64,000 nt of DNA from Antedon mediterranea (taxonomy: Eukaryota; Echinodermata; Crinoidea; Comatulida; Antedonidae), in NCBI RefSeq assembly GCF_964355755.1, contig NC_092670.1, positions 33,157,795 to 33,221,794 of the forward strand. The letters run 5' to 3'. Position numbers and translations under genes: made by a program. Within the stretch, counting starts at the first letter, position 1, and every line of letters starts with the position of its first letter. Positions 13,601-25,826 of this stretch are shown piece by piece. The notes below the pieces were generated by a model. The model was not told where the DNA came from. It saw only the letters and a list, made by a program, of their open reading frames with translations, and ran no database searches.

Positions 13601-16600
13601 GGTGAAATGTGAGTAACATCTTCAGAATTATCGTCAGCATCTATTGCACATGAATAGTAAAGACTTGTTGTTGAAGATGATTCAGACTCAATTATCCCAT
13701 CTGATGGAAATTTCAATGTTGGTTCTTCTGTGTCTAATCAAATAGTATAAACTAATCATTCATTTAGGTTCATTGTACACATATTGCTCATTGTAAACTT
13801 GGTACATCTTTCGAGACGAGTAGGGGTTAGCCCGGTGTACTGATACTGATATTATATCACAACCACTGATCATAACTGGGCCATCTGAGAGACTAGTATT
13901 TGACTGAAGAGGTCAGTGAGTATAAATTAATATTAACAAACAATACATACATATACACAACCCACAAAAAATGATAAAATATGTCACCAGGAAATTAACA
14001 ATATTATCTTCCACAAAAGCAACCTAAATTAATAGACTAAAATATCAATTTGCACCAACGATGATACTATATGGCTATTATTATCATGGTACATAATGTA
14101 CATGGTTATGTTATTATGTATACAGACTGATTGTCTTTACGCCATTAAACATTTAAAAACAAATCATCTTTCATAATGCTTTTAAATACGGTACAGCTTT
14201 TCTAAAGATCAGAATAATTTTAATGGCATTTAAAAAAAATGTTTTCAGGTATCTTCTGTAAATGAACTTTTTCAACGCATAATTTAGTTGTTGGTTAAAA
14301 GTAATATCAAAATAAATGATGATATTACAAATATTTAAAAAAAAACGAACAAAGCAATTAACTTCCAATTTATTTGAGTATGTTTTTATATTAAAAATAA
14401 ATATAAGTAATTAATTGTGTAAAAAATATATTAAAAAACTTGTATTAACTTTTGATATAATCACAAATATAAGAAATATACTATTAACAAAACAACTGCA
14501 TTCACTAACACATTATTTTCAGTTCTATGTTCTAATTGTGTATGTACCCACTTTTCTATTTTTAATATAAATAAAGATGAATATTTGATTGTATTTGTAT
14601 TTCCATCATCCTATAATGATTTATGGTTCAATTTGACATTGTTATCGTTAATTACTTTAAGAAATATTAATCAAAAATACATATCCAATAAGTCATTCAA
14701 TTTGACACGTGAAAAATGTACAATAAATATTAAAGAAACATGAGTTCTTGTTAAGACTTATATAGCCTATTATGACCATACGTGTTAGCAATATTCGTAT
14801 TACAAAGTACATTAATTTCAGAGCGTATTTGCAATTTTCGAGACATAATTTTCAACCAAAATAATTTGAAAATTGACTTTAATAATGTTACGATAAATAA
14901 ATTCACAAAATTTTACATGTACACGGAAACACGTCTACCCTCAAATATTTTCTGTTACCGTAATTATAGTTTATAATTTAAAGAATTAAATTAATAATAA
15001 GGAAATAAACAATGCATAATTAAAAGTGACCATTCTGACCTTCGACATTGATTTCAAAGGAACAATTTCCAGTTTTTTTAAACTCATCAGTATAGTTGAA
15101 CTTGAATTCATGTTTTCCAATGCCGAGCTTCACAGGAAATGCTTCAGAAGGAAGCGGTAAGATGTCCATTCCGTCTATTGTCAGTACGCTTCCATTTACA
15201 AATACTGAGTCGGAGTAGTCAACAGATGCAATTGGGTATCCTACGTCAGTATGTACGGTATTGTCAGATGGACACATCAATACCGGCGTGTGAAGATGAC
15301 GTGCTGTAGTTAGATAACAGTGTGTTTGTATTATACCATGGAGGTAATAAATAAATCTTATTAATGTTTGTTCATGACATAAACAATGGAATAATAATTA
15401 ATTGATTTACAAACTGGCTTCTGATATCTAAGAAATGTTCATATGTGAAATAGGATCAGTCGTTAATAGTAACGTTGTCTACACACGTTATGTAAAAAAA
15501 ATGTTTTGCACCGAACCCTGAATGAGCAATATTGCCATACTATTTGAAATCGCAGCTACAGTAGATTTATATTAAACAAATTTACCAAAAGAGTTGAAGT
15601 TTTCAATTCAATGAGATAATATACAATTAATAAATCATTTCTGGCCTCTTTATCAGGCTTCCTGTATTTAAGATAGTAACCACAAAGTACCACTTGTTAC
15701 GTAAGTAGTATGTGTTTTCAATTGTTTTGCAGATATCTAAGAATAGAAATCAACTTACGTTCAACGTTTATTGTAAACGTACAACTGTTTGCATTGTTGG
15801 ATGAGTCTGTAACTGTAAACGTGTACACATACTCCTACTCCAATATTAGATGGGAATATTGAATTAGGAACTGGTGATATAACAAAGTCGTTTGAGTTGT
15901 CATTTGCAGTTATATCGGTGGAGTAGTCAACTGATATGGCGACTGTTGTCGTTTCTATAGTAACATTTGCAGGACATTCCACTGTAGGGGATTCCGTATC
16001 TGTCAAACAATTAACAACATTATGGACATTTCAAAGTGCGCATTAGTCAGTATCAACCTGTAATTTTAAAACGGAAGCGGCTGTCGCAATAATGTATTGT
16101 ATTTCACAAACCTTCAACCGTTACGGTAAAATTGCAGCTTCCTCTATTGTTATAAGCATCTGTAACATTGAATTCAAACAGGTATTTTCCAATCGCAAGA
16201 AAAACGGGAAATACATCTACTGGATTCGGGGAGATTTCCAATGGTTCTTCTGAGTTGTCCGTTGCATTAATGTCGGCTGAATAGTCAACGGTGGCCGTTG
16301 GTATACCAAAATCAGTCACTATAATCAAATTGTCAGCCGGGCAGGTCAAAACGGGCTTTTCGGTATCTAAGAAACAAACAAATAAATATACGTACATCCT
16401 CACAAATAATAATTTGGAAAGTGATACAATCTTAGACCAAAGTTTAAAATGTGTTTCTTCCATGAAAAAAAACAAACAATTTTTTAAACACCTTGGTCTC
16501 TATGGAATGAGAGCTATAATATATTTTTTCACGACATTTAATAGATTTAGAAGCCAATTTTTTTTTACAATTGGGGTTTCCAATGTACGCATGCGCAAGA

Positions 16601-19600
16601 TCATATTCTAATAATTAAGATACACTAACCTTTGACAATTATTGTAAACCTACCTATAATTATCGTAACGATCGTAAACTTCAAAATGAAAATGATGTTT
16701 TCCAATATCTAGATCACCGGGAAATATGTTGACAGGGTTCGGTACAATTGTAACGAAGTCAACAAAGAACTCCTCTACCGTCACTGAATAATGTACATTC
16801 ACATATTCCGTGCCTAAAGCAGTGTCTATGGTCTCATTAGACGGACACATCATATTTGGTTTGTCAATATCTGGAGAAAATTATTGATAATATCATAGTT
16901 AGCAAAACTGATATAAAATATTGTTTTATCAATGTGATGTGAATCTACTAAATGCAATATATTATCACTTACTCTTTTCACATATAGCTACCCACATCGT
17001 TGAACACGGGTTATCATGCCAAGTACCTGTCGTAGGTTTAAAGAGTACAGCACAATCTTCTCCGTTAGATCCGTCGTTGGGTTCAACACCATTCCAATCT
17101 ATAAAAAAAATTGAATTAGAATAGAGAAAATGTTTTCTATTGGTATTACGAACATCTAAGGAATTATAATAAGTGTAGACATGCATTTTAAAAATATACA
17201 ATATATTTATTATATTATATTTGTTGGTAGATTCTCAGGTCTTTTATATGATTCAAAAGTGAGTTTACTAATCTCATGTAGGTACATAATTACCACAGAC
17301 TAATGTAAGGGGTTCTGGTGATGGTTATGGCCTCTATGGTGTTATAGTGTTGGTATGATTTGTTTTGTTTATCCGCACTTAATAGTACGTTCTATTAATC
17401 ATCGAAACTTAGCGATATCAGATACAGATACAGATACAGATAACTTTTATTGTCCAAATAAACTGGAAATTGCATTTGCTCACGTATCATAACAATACCA
17501 TAGTGTATATAATGTACTGTATACAATTAATAGGTTTTACAATACTTAATACATACAAAATTATTGTGCACATGCGTGTTTTTTTTATATTTTATTTTAC
17601 GCAACGCAAGACTGTTGTGCGTTTGAAAATGGTGTAAAAACAATTATTTAATTCTAAACACTCCAAAAACCCTAGGAAAGATAAAATTCCATAACGTAGT
17701 TAATATTGGTAAAGATGGGATCAATATAGTTTCACATTGTAAATATTTAGGTACTGTCTTGAAAACTTATTTGGACCCCCTATACATTTTACATAATGCG
17801 CCAATTACGTAAATTTAATATTGATCCAAAAATTATAGAATTGTATGATATCCAGTGTGATTTTGTTTTGTAGTCTGGGGCGGTAGCCTTACAGCTAATT
17901 ACATGGGTCTCTTAAACAGAATCCGTAAAACAAGGCCATATACATGGCTGCAGTCGCGTGCACAAATTAGTGTTTACCGACCGACTGACCGACCAACCAA
18001 CCAACTAACCGACTGACCGACCAACCAACCAACTAACCGACCGACCGACCGACCGAAATTGCTGAATATGTTTAAACATTTTAGAATTTTTTTAAAACAT
18101 TTATACTTTTTTAATTTACACGTGCGTAGCCTGGCACTTTTGACCTGATCGTATAACGTAATTTCGAGTTGGAAAGTGAATCAAATATGATGACGTTATT
18201 AAAGAAAGGTTGGAAAGCAGAAATCGGGCAAAAAGAGTGCATATTAACGTTTAACTCATTGCAATTTTTTAAACGCTTCAAATTTCCTGAAACGTACTCT
18301 AATTGCATCGAAAATAAATTTGACAATTTAGAAAATGTTAAGCACACGTACGTATGCGTTATACACACTACGCACGTAATTATATTGCCATATGATGAAA
18401 TATGACCTGAAATTTATGAGTATCAATTTTATTTTTAATTGTGATTCATGCTTGTGAAGATATGATTACAAATGTGATTTTGTTAAATCGTGCGTAGACC
18501 GCGTAGTTTTTAATTGCGCACCCTGAGTCCTGGCTATAAGGAATATACTCTGAAAAAATGACTTAGCTAGATGAAACTTATATCAAGACAAGGCCATATA
18601 CAAGTGAGTGTTTACCGACCGACCGACCGACATAGTGAGCTGTATAGTCCCGTTGCACGCGACTAAAAATCTAATAAATATAGCAAAGTTAAACGTTGGC
18701 GACATCATGTCTAAATATGTATTTGTGATCCGAAAAATGGTAGAGCGTATACTCGCACAACCGTCTCATCCATTATTATTGGAATACGAATTTCTCCCAT
18801 CATTAGTCCGTATTAGATCCCTTTACACCCGAACTGGTAGATATAACAAGTAATTTATTCCATCCATAACAATAAAACATCTAGATAAGATTAGTATAAT
18901 GATAATTATATTATAGGATTTTTCTTTTTGCCTCTATGCTTTTGAATATTTTTTTTCATTATCGTGTTTTTTATGTTTTTTTATGCTTTTTTTATATTTA
19001 ATCTTAAGACGTTTTAAACATTTTTATATATTTGAAAATAAATGCTGTGATGCAAGCTGCGCATTCATTCGTTCAAAGCTGTCATGTGGGCGCCGTCTCT
19101 ATTTGACAGAGAAGATTGTTATAAAAATGTGTTATAAAACATTTTAAAGCATTCCAATCTCGAACATTCAGTAGCATCATCACGTTTAGTATCGTTGTCG
19201 ACCCAGTCGTATGTGTTATGCAAGTATTGTTTGGTAGAATAGATAAATGAAAGATAATGAAGACTTAGAAAAGCTTTAACTACAAATGGCACGTTATTTA
19301 CCAAAGGCTCCACGATACACACCCTGCGAAGCCCTTTATGGTGATCTTGGTTCGAAAACAAAGTTATTAAGTTATTATTATTATTAAGTTAATAGATTTA
19401 TAGAAATGGATGTTGGTAGCTGGCCGAATATTGCTCTACACTGTATGGTACAAACTGATTGCAACTTAAATAACCTAAAGTATAAATTAAAGTAGTTGAC
19501 TGATACATTTGACAAATGTACACATGGTGTGAACTTTTATGATAAAGTGTTTAATATCAATAATCTGTCGTTCACACCATTTTCTGTTAGGAATATTGAA

Positions 19601-21122
19601 CAAGCTTTGTCTAAAGCTTATAAATCAGAGTGGTCAAATAATTTACTGAACAAAACTTCTTTCAACATTTATTCCAAATTAAAACCCGAACCAAAATTAG
19701 AAAAAAAAATCTTCTAGACAAAACAAAATTCTATGGCGCCAGTCTAAAGTTTAAGGCTTGATAAAACATCCTACCTCTAGACTGTAAAACAAGTAAATGG
19801 TCAAACGAAACCACGATTTTGCACTCTATGTAATAATGGTGAATCTGAAGATATTAACAAATTTTATTGAACTGTAATGCTTTTGACGAAATCAGAAAAG
19901 AAGAATTAAGAAAACTAGAAAATGAATTGACAATTGTAATGATTTTGGCATCTGGACACAATATTTAAATGCAATGATGAAAGCAAACTAAGTTTTTTCT
20001 TAGGAGGAGAGTTTATTCTTCTCGCTTACAATTCTTACAGCGCATTAATTTGATAAATTTTGTAAAATATATTTAAGCTTGTCATGAAAGAAACGGTCTT
20101 CGTTGAAATATTCCCATTGACTGTTTTGGTTGTATTGTTGCTTGTGTATAGTTTAATTTTCTTTTCGTTTCTTTTTTCTCTCATTATGTTTTCCTTCTTT
20201 TTGTTTCTTTTTCAAATTGTTATGTTTTGTTTTTGAACCGCTGCACCGCATGTTGTGAGTGCCACCGATCCAAAGGTGAATGGTACAATAAATAAAAAAA
20301 ATAAATATTATTTTATTGGGTAATCAATCTAGGCTACTGTTCACAAATATCTTCCTATTTACAAAATGTAAAAGTATCAAATCATTTAGGCCTACTTGTA
20401 TAGGTTGCACTCCTCCCCGACACCCACTGAAATTGGTTTTCTTTGTCTTTATCATTGTAGCCAATCCAAGCTCCATCTGATGTGGAATCTTCTTTAAATC
20501 GGTTAAGTATCCACGAGTTTTCTTCTTCACTTGAAATTTCAACCAAATCACCAACATTCTGGCGGCATATATCTCTTTTAGAATCCCAGCTACCCCGTGA
20601 GTCGGAAACCCAGTAGCATTTTGAAAATACAGCATTGTAATGCCATCCAGTTGGACACCCTGAAAAGAAATGCACCGTCGCCTCGAAATGTTCTAGGTTA
20701 TATCTACTTTTTGCAACCCGAACCCAGCATCACACACAAATATTTTTTTTTGACTAAGTATACTAACAGTTTATGTAGTGTATAACATTAAATTAGTGGA
20801 AGATTTTTGAAGTTTACTTCAATTTAAAAGGATACAATACGAGTATATTTATGAATTCGTGAAATAATCACGACAAAAAATTTATATTGTTTAATAACAT
20901 GTATGGACGTCCGGCATGTGTGAAGGTAGGAGACCGAGACTTAGTATTAAAGCATGCAGCAGCATTAGCATTTATCTCTCGACTTGACTATGGCTTAATC
21001 ACAGCAATGTTGTTGATCACAAAACATAATCCTCGTCTTTAGATACTCTACTCACCAGCATCACAGATGACGTAATGTGTAACAACCAAAATTGAAAGTA
21101 ATGCAAGTCCTCTTGGTCCCAT
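8682..21122 (-). CDS. Unit B: CTLD-5xHYR-GAIN-7TM adhesion GPCR, frame-disrupted
   Basis: Twenty-one exons were placed by splice sites and homology to unit C: signal peptide 21056-21122; CTLD 20396-20659 and 16973-17098; HYR 16630-16870, 16112-16366, 15759-15999, 15040-15303 and 13443-13733; proposed microexon 13022-13026; GAIN 12651-12775, 12381-12482, 11815-11899, 11563-11683, 11303-11367; GPS 10937-11048; 7TM 10575-10678, 10371-10476, 9617-9837, 9397-9463, 9029-9132, 8682-8913. Receptor architecture as in C but with four more HYR exons. HYR 1 and HYR 3 are each 241 nt (not divisible by 3), and the 125-nt stalk exon does not join the next exon in phase. Either B is a recent pseudogene, or the defective phase-1/phase-1 HYR exons are skipped. 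Lectin, GPS and 7TM parts read cleanly. Confidence 0.75.
10937..13026 (-). CDS. Unit B GAIN domain and GPS cleavage site
   Basis: Exons 13022-13026 (5 nt), 12651-12775, 12381-12482, 11815-11899, 11563-11683, 11303-11367 and 10937-11048. The GPS exon contains VSCYSEHLTSFSVLM, with the autoproteolysis tripeptide HL/T and the following hydrophobic tethered-ligand strand. Upstream strands ANIAFRYFNG and KIEFTM are typical of the GAIN beta-sandwich. The first and third GPS cysteines remain (CVFLDE and VSC); the residues normally Cys at GC and CxC are Met and Ser. The 125-nt exon leaves phase 2 at its best donor (12651) while the next exon needs phase 1, so this join is broken or uses an unusual donor. 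Confidence 0.8.
11431..11535. repeat. Short dispersed repeat, copy 1
   Basis: Contains tgatcataactgggcc and tttgactgaagagg, followed by cagtataaat-type sequence. A second diverged copy in the same orientation is at about 13831-13928. It resembles the conserved 3' tail of CR1-group LINEs. Both lie in unit B introns. Confidence 0.6.
13443..16870 (-). CDS. Unit B HYR array (five exons, two frame-shifted)
   Basis: Each exon encodes one hyalin-repeat (HYR) domain, an immunoglobulin-like extracellular fold, with phase 1 at both ends so exons can be added or skipped freely. HYR 2 (16112-16366, 255 nt) is canonical: LTCPAD, DNSEEPLEI, NPVDVFPVFLAIGKY, GSCNFTV. HYR 4 (15040-15303, 264 nt) is intact. 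HYR 5 (13443-13733, 291 nt) has an in-frame expansion next to a tgacttgact mini-repeat. HYR 1 (16630-16870) has lost bases just before its last strand, including the final Cys, and meets a stop. HYR 3 (15759-15999) has a one-base shift after IGVGV; the correct last strand continues in another frame. Both broken exons are exactly 241 nt. Confidence 0.8.
13831..13928. repeat. Short dispersed repeat, copy 2
   Basis: Second copy of the repeat at 11431-11535: cccggtgtact, tgatcataactgggcc, tttgactgaagagg, tataaat. It lies in the intron between HYR 5 and HYR 4 of unit B. Confidence 0.6.
13929..15039 (-). other. Unit B intron, no features
   Basis: AT-rich intron between HYR 5 and HYR 4. I see no exon, RNA gene or recognisable repeat. 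Confidence 0.5.
16973..21122 (-). CDS. Unit B signal peptide and C-type lectin domain
   Basis: Signal exon 21056-21122 encodes MGPRGLALLSILVVTHYVIC, a short N-region followed by a hydrophobic core. CTLD exons 20396-20659 and 16973-17098 read in frame with phase-1 joins: GCPTGWHYN start, WIGYND core, EPN motif (VEPND), WHD in place of WND, closing VAIC. EPN with an acidic WxD predicts mannose-type Ca2+-dependent sugar binding; this is inferred from the family. The intron between the halves is 3.3 kb because two LINE fragments and a (TCGG)n element are inserted in it. Confidence 0.87.
17412..18860 (+). mobile_element. Decayed LINE interrupted by a (TCGG)n element
   Basis: 17640-17935 encodes the thumb region of a non-LTR reverse transcriptase in broken frames (SHCKYLGTVLK, then LRKFNIDPKIIELYD in pieces). 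Coding resumes after the inserted element at about 18640-18860 with DPSHPL-like and LPSLVRIRSLYTRTGRYNK sequence typical of the same C-terminus. Upstream, a gatacagata run and aacttttattgtcc (17412-17450) look like the tail of another, oppositely oriented element. Confidence 0.75.
17945..18650 (-). mobile_element. (TCGG)n-bearing non-autonomous element, copy 1
   Basis: Reverse-complement copy of the element at 45461-46158. Shared landmarks: gtcgcgtg near one end and cacgcgac near the other, CCGA/TCGG tetranucleotide arrays at both ends (17975-18055 and 18615-18632), and a conserved interior (acgcggtctacgcacgattt, tacgcacgtgtaaat, tttttgcccgatttctg). No coding capacity. It interrupts a LINE reverse transcriptase. 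Confidence 0.8.
19490..20310 (+). mobile_element. 3' fragment of a non-LTR retrotransposon
   Basis: Broken frames encode the C-terminal region of a LINE ORF2 (YKSEWSNNL, then a degraded Cys/His stretch near 19830-19900). The 3' UTR ends with a gaatggtacaataaataaaa tail near 20280-20300. Lies in the unit B intron between the CTLD exons. Confidence 0.65.
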
Positions 21123-22405
21123 TTTTACACACATTCAGAAAGCTATATATTAAAAAGCACGGTTTAAAAAAATAGTAATTGGCATCTTTCGTTGCTCTTG
21201 AATATTATAACTAGCGTATACAATACCGACATGCCTGGACTCTTAGTAGAGAATAATGTTGAAGAGTTTAACATCTACTGTAATTCCACAACGCATTGAG
21301 ACGACATTCTTTGGAAAATGCGCTATATAATAAATAAATTAACATTAAACAAAGTAATACAGCACTACGATATATACAATATAATTTTACCTAAAAGGTA
21401 ACCTACATGAATAAATCGAAAAATGATCATGATCAAACGACAGCACGTTTTACCTGTCAAAGAATGGTATTAAATGACACCTGAATAGTGCCGTACTATT
21501 GGTACAATGAATCTCCGCATGTTACCATAGTTTCTCGTTTACACGTCACGAGAAGCATTTATTAAAACGAAATAATAATCTACAAGGCAGTAATATCCAA
21601 TGATAATAATATTAATTGTACTTGTATTGCTTGTATTAAAATCGTTTGCACTGTACATCAATTTAAATTATAATAAATAGCTGATACTTTACAGGCCTAA
21701 TTAGTGCTGGAAATGAACACATGATTGCAGTGCAAGCATGATCTAAAGTAAAGACTCTATTTTAGATCAAAAGAAATTGTAACGCAATTATTGGAAAGCA
21801 ACAATATTTAAAGAATGTTGAAATAATATAATCCAATTCATTGTTGGTTCCGAATGGAGGAAGTTTTTAGATGTCAATAAGCGAAAGTACAACCAAAATG
21901 GATATAGTAGCGCACAGTAGTGGTTAACAAAATCATATTTATTATCACGGTGCGCAAGTACAACAACATAATGCACAGGTTAGATATAATAATAGGATTT
22001 TTTTTTCACCAGAGGAATGACATGAATATTCAAACTAAACTAAGCTTTGTATGTTTGTTTGAGAATGGAAATTAACAACGAAAGAATATTTTTATGAATG
22101 CATATTTACTTACCCACATTAATATAATATGAATTAGTACATATTTTCGCCACATTCTATACTGTGTCAACTCCGGTTCGTTTATTGCGTGAAAACTAAA
22201 TGAATCTTTTAGTGAAATGTTTATCCTTATTAATTTGTACGATAATATTTATCATTCAACATGATGTAAATTACCGTTTCTAATTTAAAATTATTAAATT
22301 TCTCCAATCTAATGTATACAGTAATTTCAAAATGTTGTATCAAATATCAAATGTGTAGTCATATAATTAAGTTTTTTTCATTTATTTATTGCCAGTCCGC
22401 CTGAT
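21123..22405. other. Stretch upstream of unit B
   Basis: AT-rich. It should contain the unit B promoter. A short dispersed repeat (acgcattgagacgacatt, then gcgctatataat, 21285-21335) recurs at 32190-32230 and resembles the 3' end of a SINE or LINE. Nothing else recognised. Confidence 0.4.
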
Positions 22406-23345
22406 AGTCTGATGACTTTCCCTCCTCGGCTTCTTTGCTTATATCTCGGTTATATTTTCTCCAGTCCTGTCTGTTTTTCTGCTATTCTCCGAATCGTTTA
22501 TTCTATTGATCCTAGGGGATCGTGGTCGTTCTCTATACTTTTGTTGATTGTATTTTTCAAAATAATAGTTTATTACTTTATTGGCTGGGACTTCCTTTTG
22601 CAATCTGAGGATGTGTCCGTATATGTTCAATGATATTGGTCTTGCCTTACACCTATCGTATAATTTTATGTTTTTAGTCGTGTGGACGCGACTCTATAGT
22701 TCACTATGTCGGTCGGTCTGTCGGTCGGTCCGGTATCACTATGCGTTTTATCGCTTTTCTGTACTTTTTGAACTGTTTTGATGTACATACAAGTTTTAAC
22801 TATGTCGGTCGGTCTGTCGGTCTGTCGGTCGGTCCAGTATCACTATGCGTTTTATCGCTTTTCTGTACTTTTTGAACTGTTTTGATGTACATACAAGTTT
22901 TAACTATGTCGGTCGGTCTGTCGGTCGGTCGGTCGGTCTGTCGGGTATCACTTTGCGTTTTTCTGTACTTTTTGAATTGTTTTGATGTACAGAAAAGTTT
23001 TAAAGTACATTACTTTTGAAAGTTCATTTTTTTCTGAGAGCACGCGACTGTTGCTTCCGATTAAATATATCGAGTTTTCGTTCTTCTTCTTTTGTTAATC
23101 ACAATGTTGGCGAGTTATACGATAGTATTGGTTTAACTAAGGCATTGTATAACTTTAGTCGAACTTTTTCTTTAACTTTGTCCTTTCGTATCCATATATT
23201 ATGCAAACGGTGAAATGTTACTGACGCGAGTTGCTTGCGGCGTGTGATATCTTCGCTAGCTCCCAGAAGTGATCCTATTTTTTTTCCTCCAAATTCTTCC
23301 TTTTTGTCTCGTTTTATTATGTTCAGTTTTATCTCAGGTTAAACT
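22406..23345 (-). mobile_element. LINE fragment (minus), interrupted by TCGG repeats
   Basis: Reading leftwards, 23345 to about 23030 gives a reverse-transcriptase C-terminus (FGGKKIGSLLGASEDITRRK, then LYNALVKPILSYNSP). After the TCGG insert the frame resumes with the typical GHILRLQKE and RPRSPR stretch (22439-22630). One in-frame stop and the insert show it is dead. Confidence 0.8.
22674..22995 (+). repeat. Triplicated (TCGG)n terminal unit
   Basis: Three head-to-tail copies of a unit of about 100 bp: ctatgtcggtcggtctgtcgg, then ggtatcactatgcgttttatcgc and gttttgatgtacatacaag. The first copy is preceded by the ttttagtcgtgtgg end seen in the element at 45461. A partial, amplified copy of that family. 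Confidence 0.8.
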
Positions 23346-25067
23346 TTAACATATGTTGTTCAATATCATCTATGTTGTTTCTTTTCTTTATGTTTTGTTA
23401 TTAATTCAATTCAATTCATATTTTCTGCTACAAATTCATCCTCAAAAATATAAATCAAGCGCTGGTTACTATTAATGTTGTATTAATTATTCTATTACAA
23501 ATAATGAAAATAATAATACAGACATCTTGTTTGAAATATTAATATACAAATAATTTTATTATAAAACAAACACGTGGTGATGACATAATCAATGATATCA
23601 TGGAAAATATTTCAAATAAGAAGAAATTGTGCTATATTATGTTTAAATGTTTTAATGGAAATGTACCTCTAACGCAATTAGTGGAAATCAACGATATTTA
23701 AAGAACTTTGACATAGAATCTAAAACATCGTTTTAGATGTCAATATATTCATTTCAGCCAAGGGATCCAATACTTCCAAAAGGGGTTGTTTAACTGTTTC
23801 TGAAAGGATTCATAGTAAACATCTTTACAAAAGTATTAAAAATTGAATATAATCTCAAAATTTGAGTCAGTTGCTGCAGTTGGCAAAATTAGCTGACGCG
23901 GTACAAGTAGACGTAACAAATAAATAAATCCTCATGAATAAATTAACTGTCCCATCTTCAATAATATAATAATAATGTTTGTTAAAGAACTGTTACTATC
24001 CTGTACTTTAAACTTGCTAAACTGACTGATTATGCTAGGGGCCCTCATGAGACAAGCTATTGCTTCTAGTGCGGGCCCCAGTTGTTAATAACTGAATAAA
24101 TGTGTATTATGATGATGGGAAAAATGGCTACGCCTGTCTAGAAGGTCTACGCTGGTTGTATTGTACCGGTACTGTACATTGCAGTGAAAATACTAATAAA
24201 CTGATACTGTACTGGAAACTAAACATGATGACATCACCTCCAACTCTTTATGAATATAAGCAGAGCAAACAGAAACAAAAAACAATCATGTGAAAGTAAT
24301 ATGTAAATTAGGTGACCTACTGAGTAAAAAGCAAGTAACCAATCTTGAAAAACTTACTCAAGCATCCATATTTTATATAAATAACAATAATTATCTACAA
24401 TTTTGTTTCAACATCTTAGTATGTTTTTATTCCGTTTAAGACCGGGCTTATTATCCTAAATTGATTTAAAATGGTAAATATGCATTTTCTGCTTTTAATG
24501 TCTGGGTTTGGTAATGCATTAAAACGTCAGTTTGACAGCAACAATGATTTATTTTAAAAAAAACAGTTTCGATCACACCTCTACTAGCTTACTAATTCAT
24601 CAATAACATAATTTTGTGATTTAAAAACACATGATTGAACAACATCAAATTTTAGTAGAATGTAATGATTTGATTGTAGTATTACTGGTGCTTTTTAACC
24701 ATATCTTATGTCTTATGGACATACTAATTTTTATTAAATGTGAATTTCATTGTCACGTTTAAATAGTTTTGTGTCGTATGGTGCCTCGCACGTTTATAGA
24801 GTTGTGTGGTGTGTGATGCCTCACACTGTTGATACAATAGTGCAGTTACACTGAACTCCATGTATCGCAATTAACATGGTTAGGTGGGTTGATGAATTCA
24901 ATGAATATCATGCCACAATTTTTCAACGCAGGTACCATACAATTATGTCATTGTTGACGTAGTAATTTGGTTCCTCTTAAACCTCTTCTTAAAGCATTCG
25001 TTTGTCTATTCAAAGTAAGAAAAACATATCGGTATCACACGTACGTAATTGAAGTAAATTTAAAATA
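23346..25067. other. Intergenic stretch between units B and C
   Basis: No exon seen. A LINE-like 3' end lies at about 24030-24100 (ggggccctcatgagacaagc, a matching cgggcccc, then aactgaataaatgtg). The rest is AT-rich without recognised features. Confidence 0.45.
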
Positions 25068-25551
25068 CCATAAAACCTTGAAAAGAAGCCCATGGGCGTA
25101 AACCTCGAAAAGAAGCCCATCTCAAAAAGAAGCCCCCCTCTACAGTTTGCAAAAGTACTCTCGAAAAGAAGCCCATCTCGAAATGAAGCCCCTGGGCTTC
25201 TTTTCAAGATAGTATGGGTTTCATTTCGAGATAGACTACTCATACTGTATTGAGATGATGACGAAATTATTGTATTTGACGGTGAATAATAGGACTGTTT
25301 TTTTTGCTTTTTATATTGTTTTTTAATTGGTATATTAAACATAATTTCATGGTTTAAATAATTTCTCAAAAGGCCTAGTAGAAATTCAAAACATTTAAAG
25401 AATTCATTTCGAAAAGAAGCCCCCCTCTACAGTTTGCAAAAGTATTCTCGAAAAGAAGCCCATCTCAAAAAGAAGCCCATCTCAAAAAGAAGCCCACCCA
25501 CGAGCACTAAAAAAAGAAGAAGCCCATGGGCTTCTTTTCAAGGTTTTACGG
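25068..25551. mobile_element. 484-bp MITE with TA target site
   Basis: Terminal inverted repeats of about 30 bp: the left begins ccataaaaccttgaaaagaa and the right ends with its near-exact complement ttcttttcaaggttttacgg. Both are flanked by TA, as expected for Tc1/mariner-type insertion. The interior is dominated by tandem gaaaagaagccc words in both orientations. No transposase. It lies just past the 3' end of unit C. Confidence 0.8.
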
Positions 25552-25826
25552 TATATAGGTAGTCTTATAGCAGGTCTAATACAAAGTTAGCCTCACAACA
25601 GTGTGATGATCGTCGTTACAACAATTGTGGTGTTGGTGGTTGTGATATGGGTGATTAAGATTATTTGCTATATCAACTCAAATGTTATGAGTTCATATGC
25701 TTCAACACTGTAAAAATAATTCCACTCCCAAAGACTTAATACACAATATATTATGTAATGTTTACCATGTGCAACCTATTCTATAGCACAGTACTAACAG
25801 TAGAATTAAATAAAAGTATTGTAGTA

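Noticed and set aside
17975-18055. CRISPR-like array in the ccgaccgaccaacc repeats
   Set aside because: No spacers; it is a tetranucleotide array belonging to a eukaryotic repeat element.
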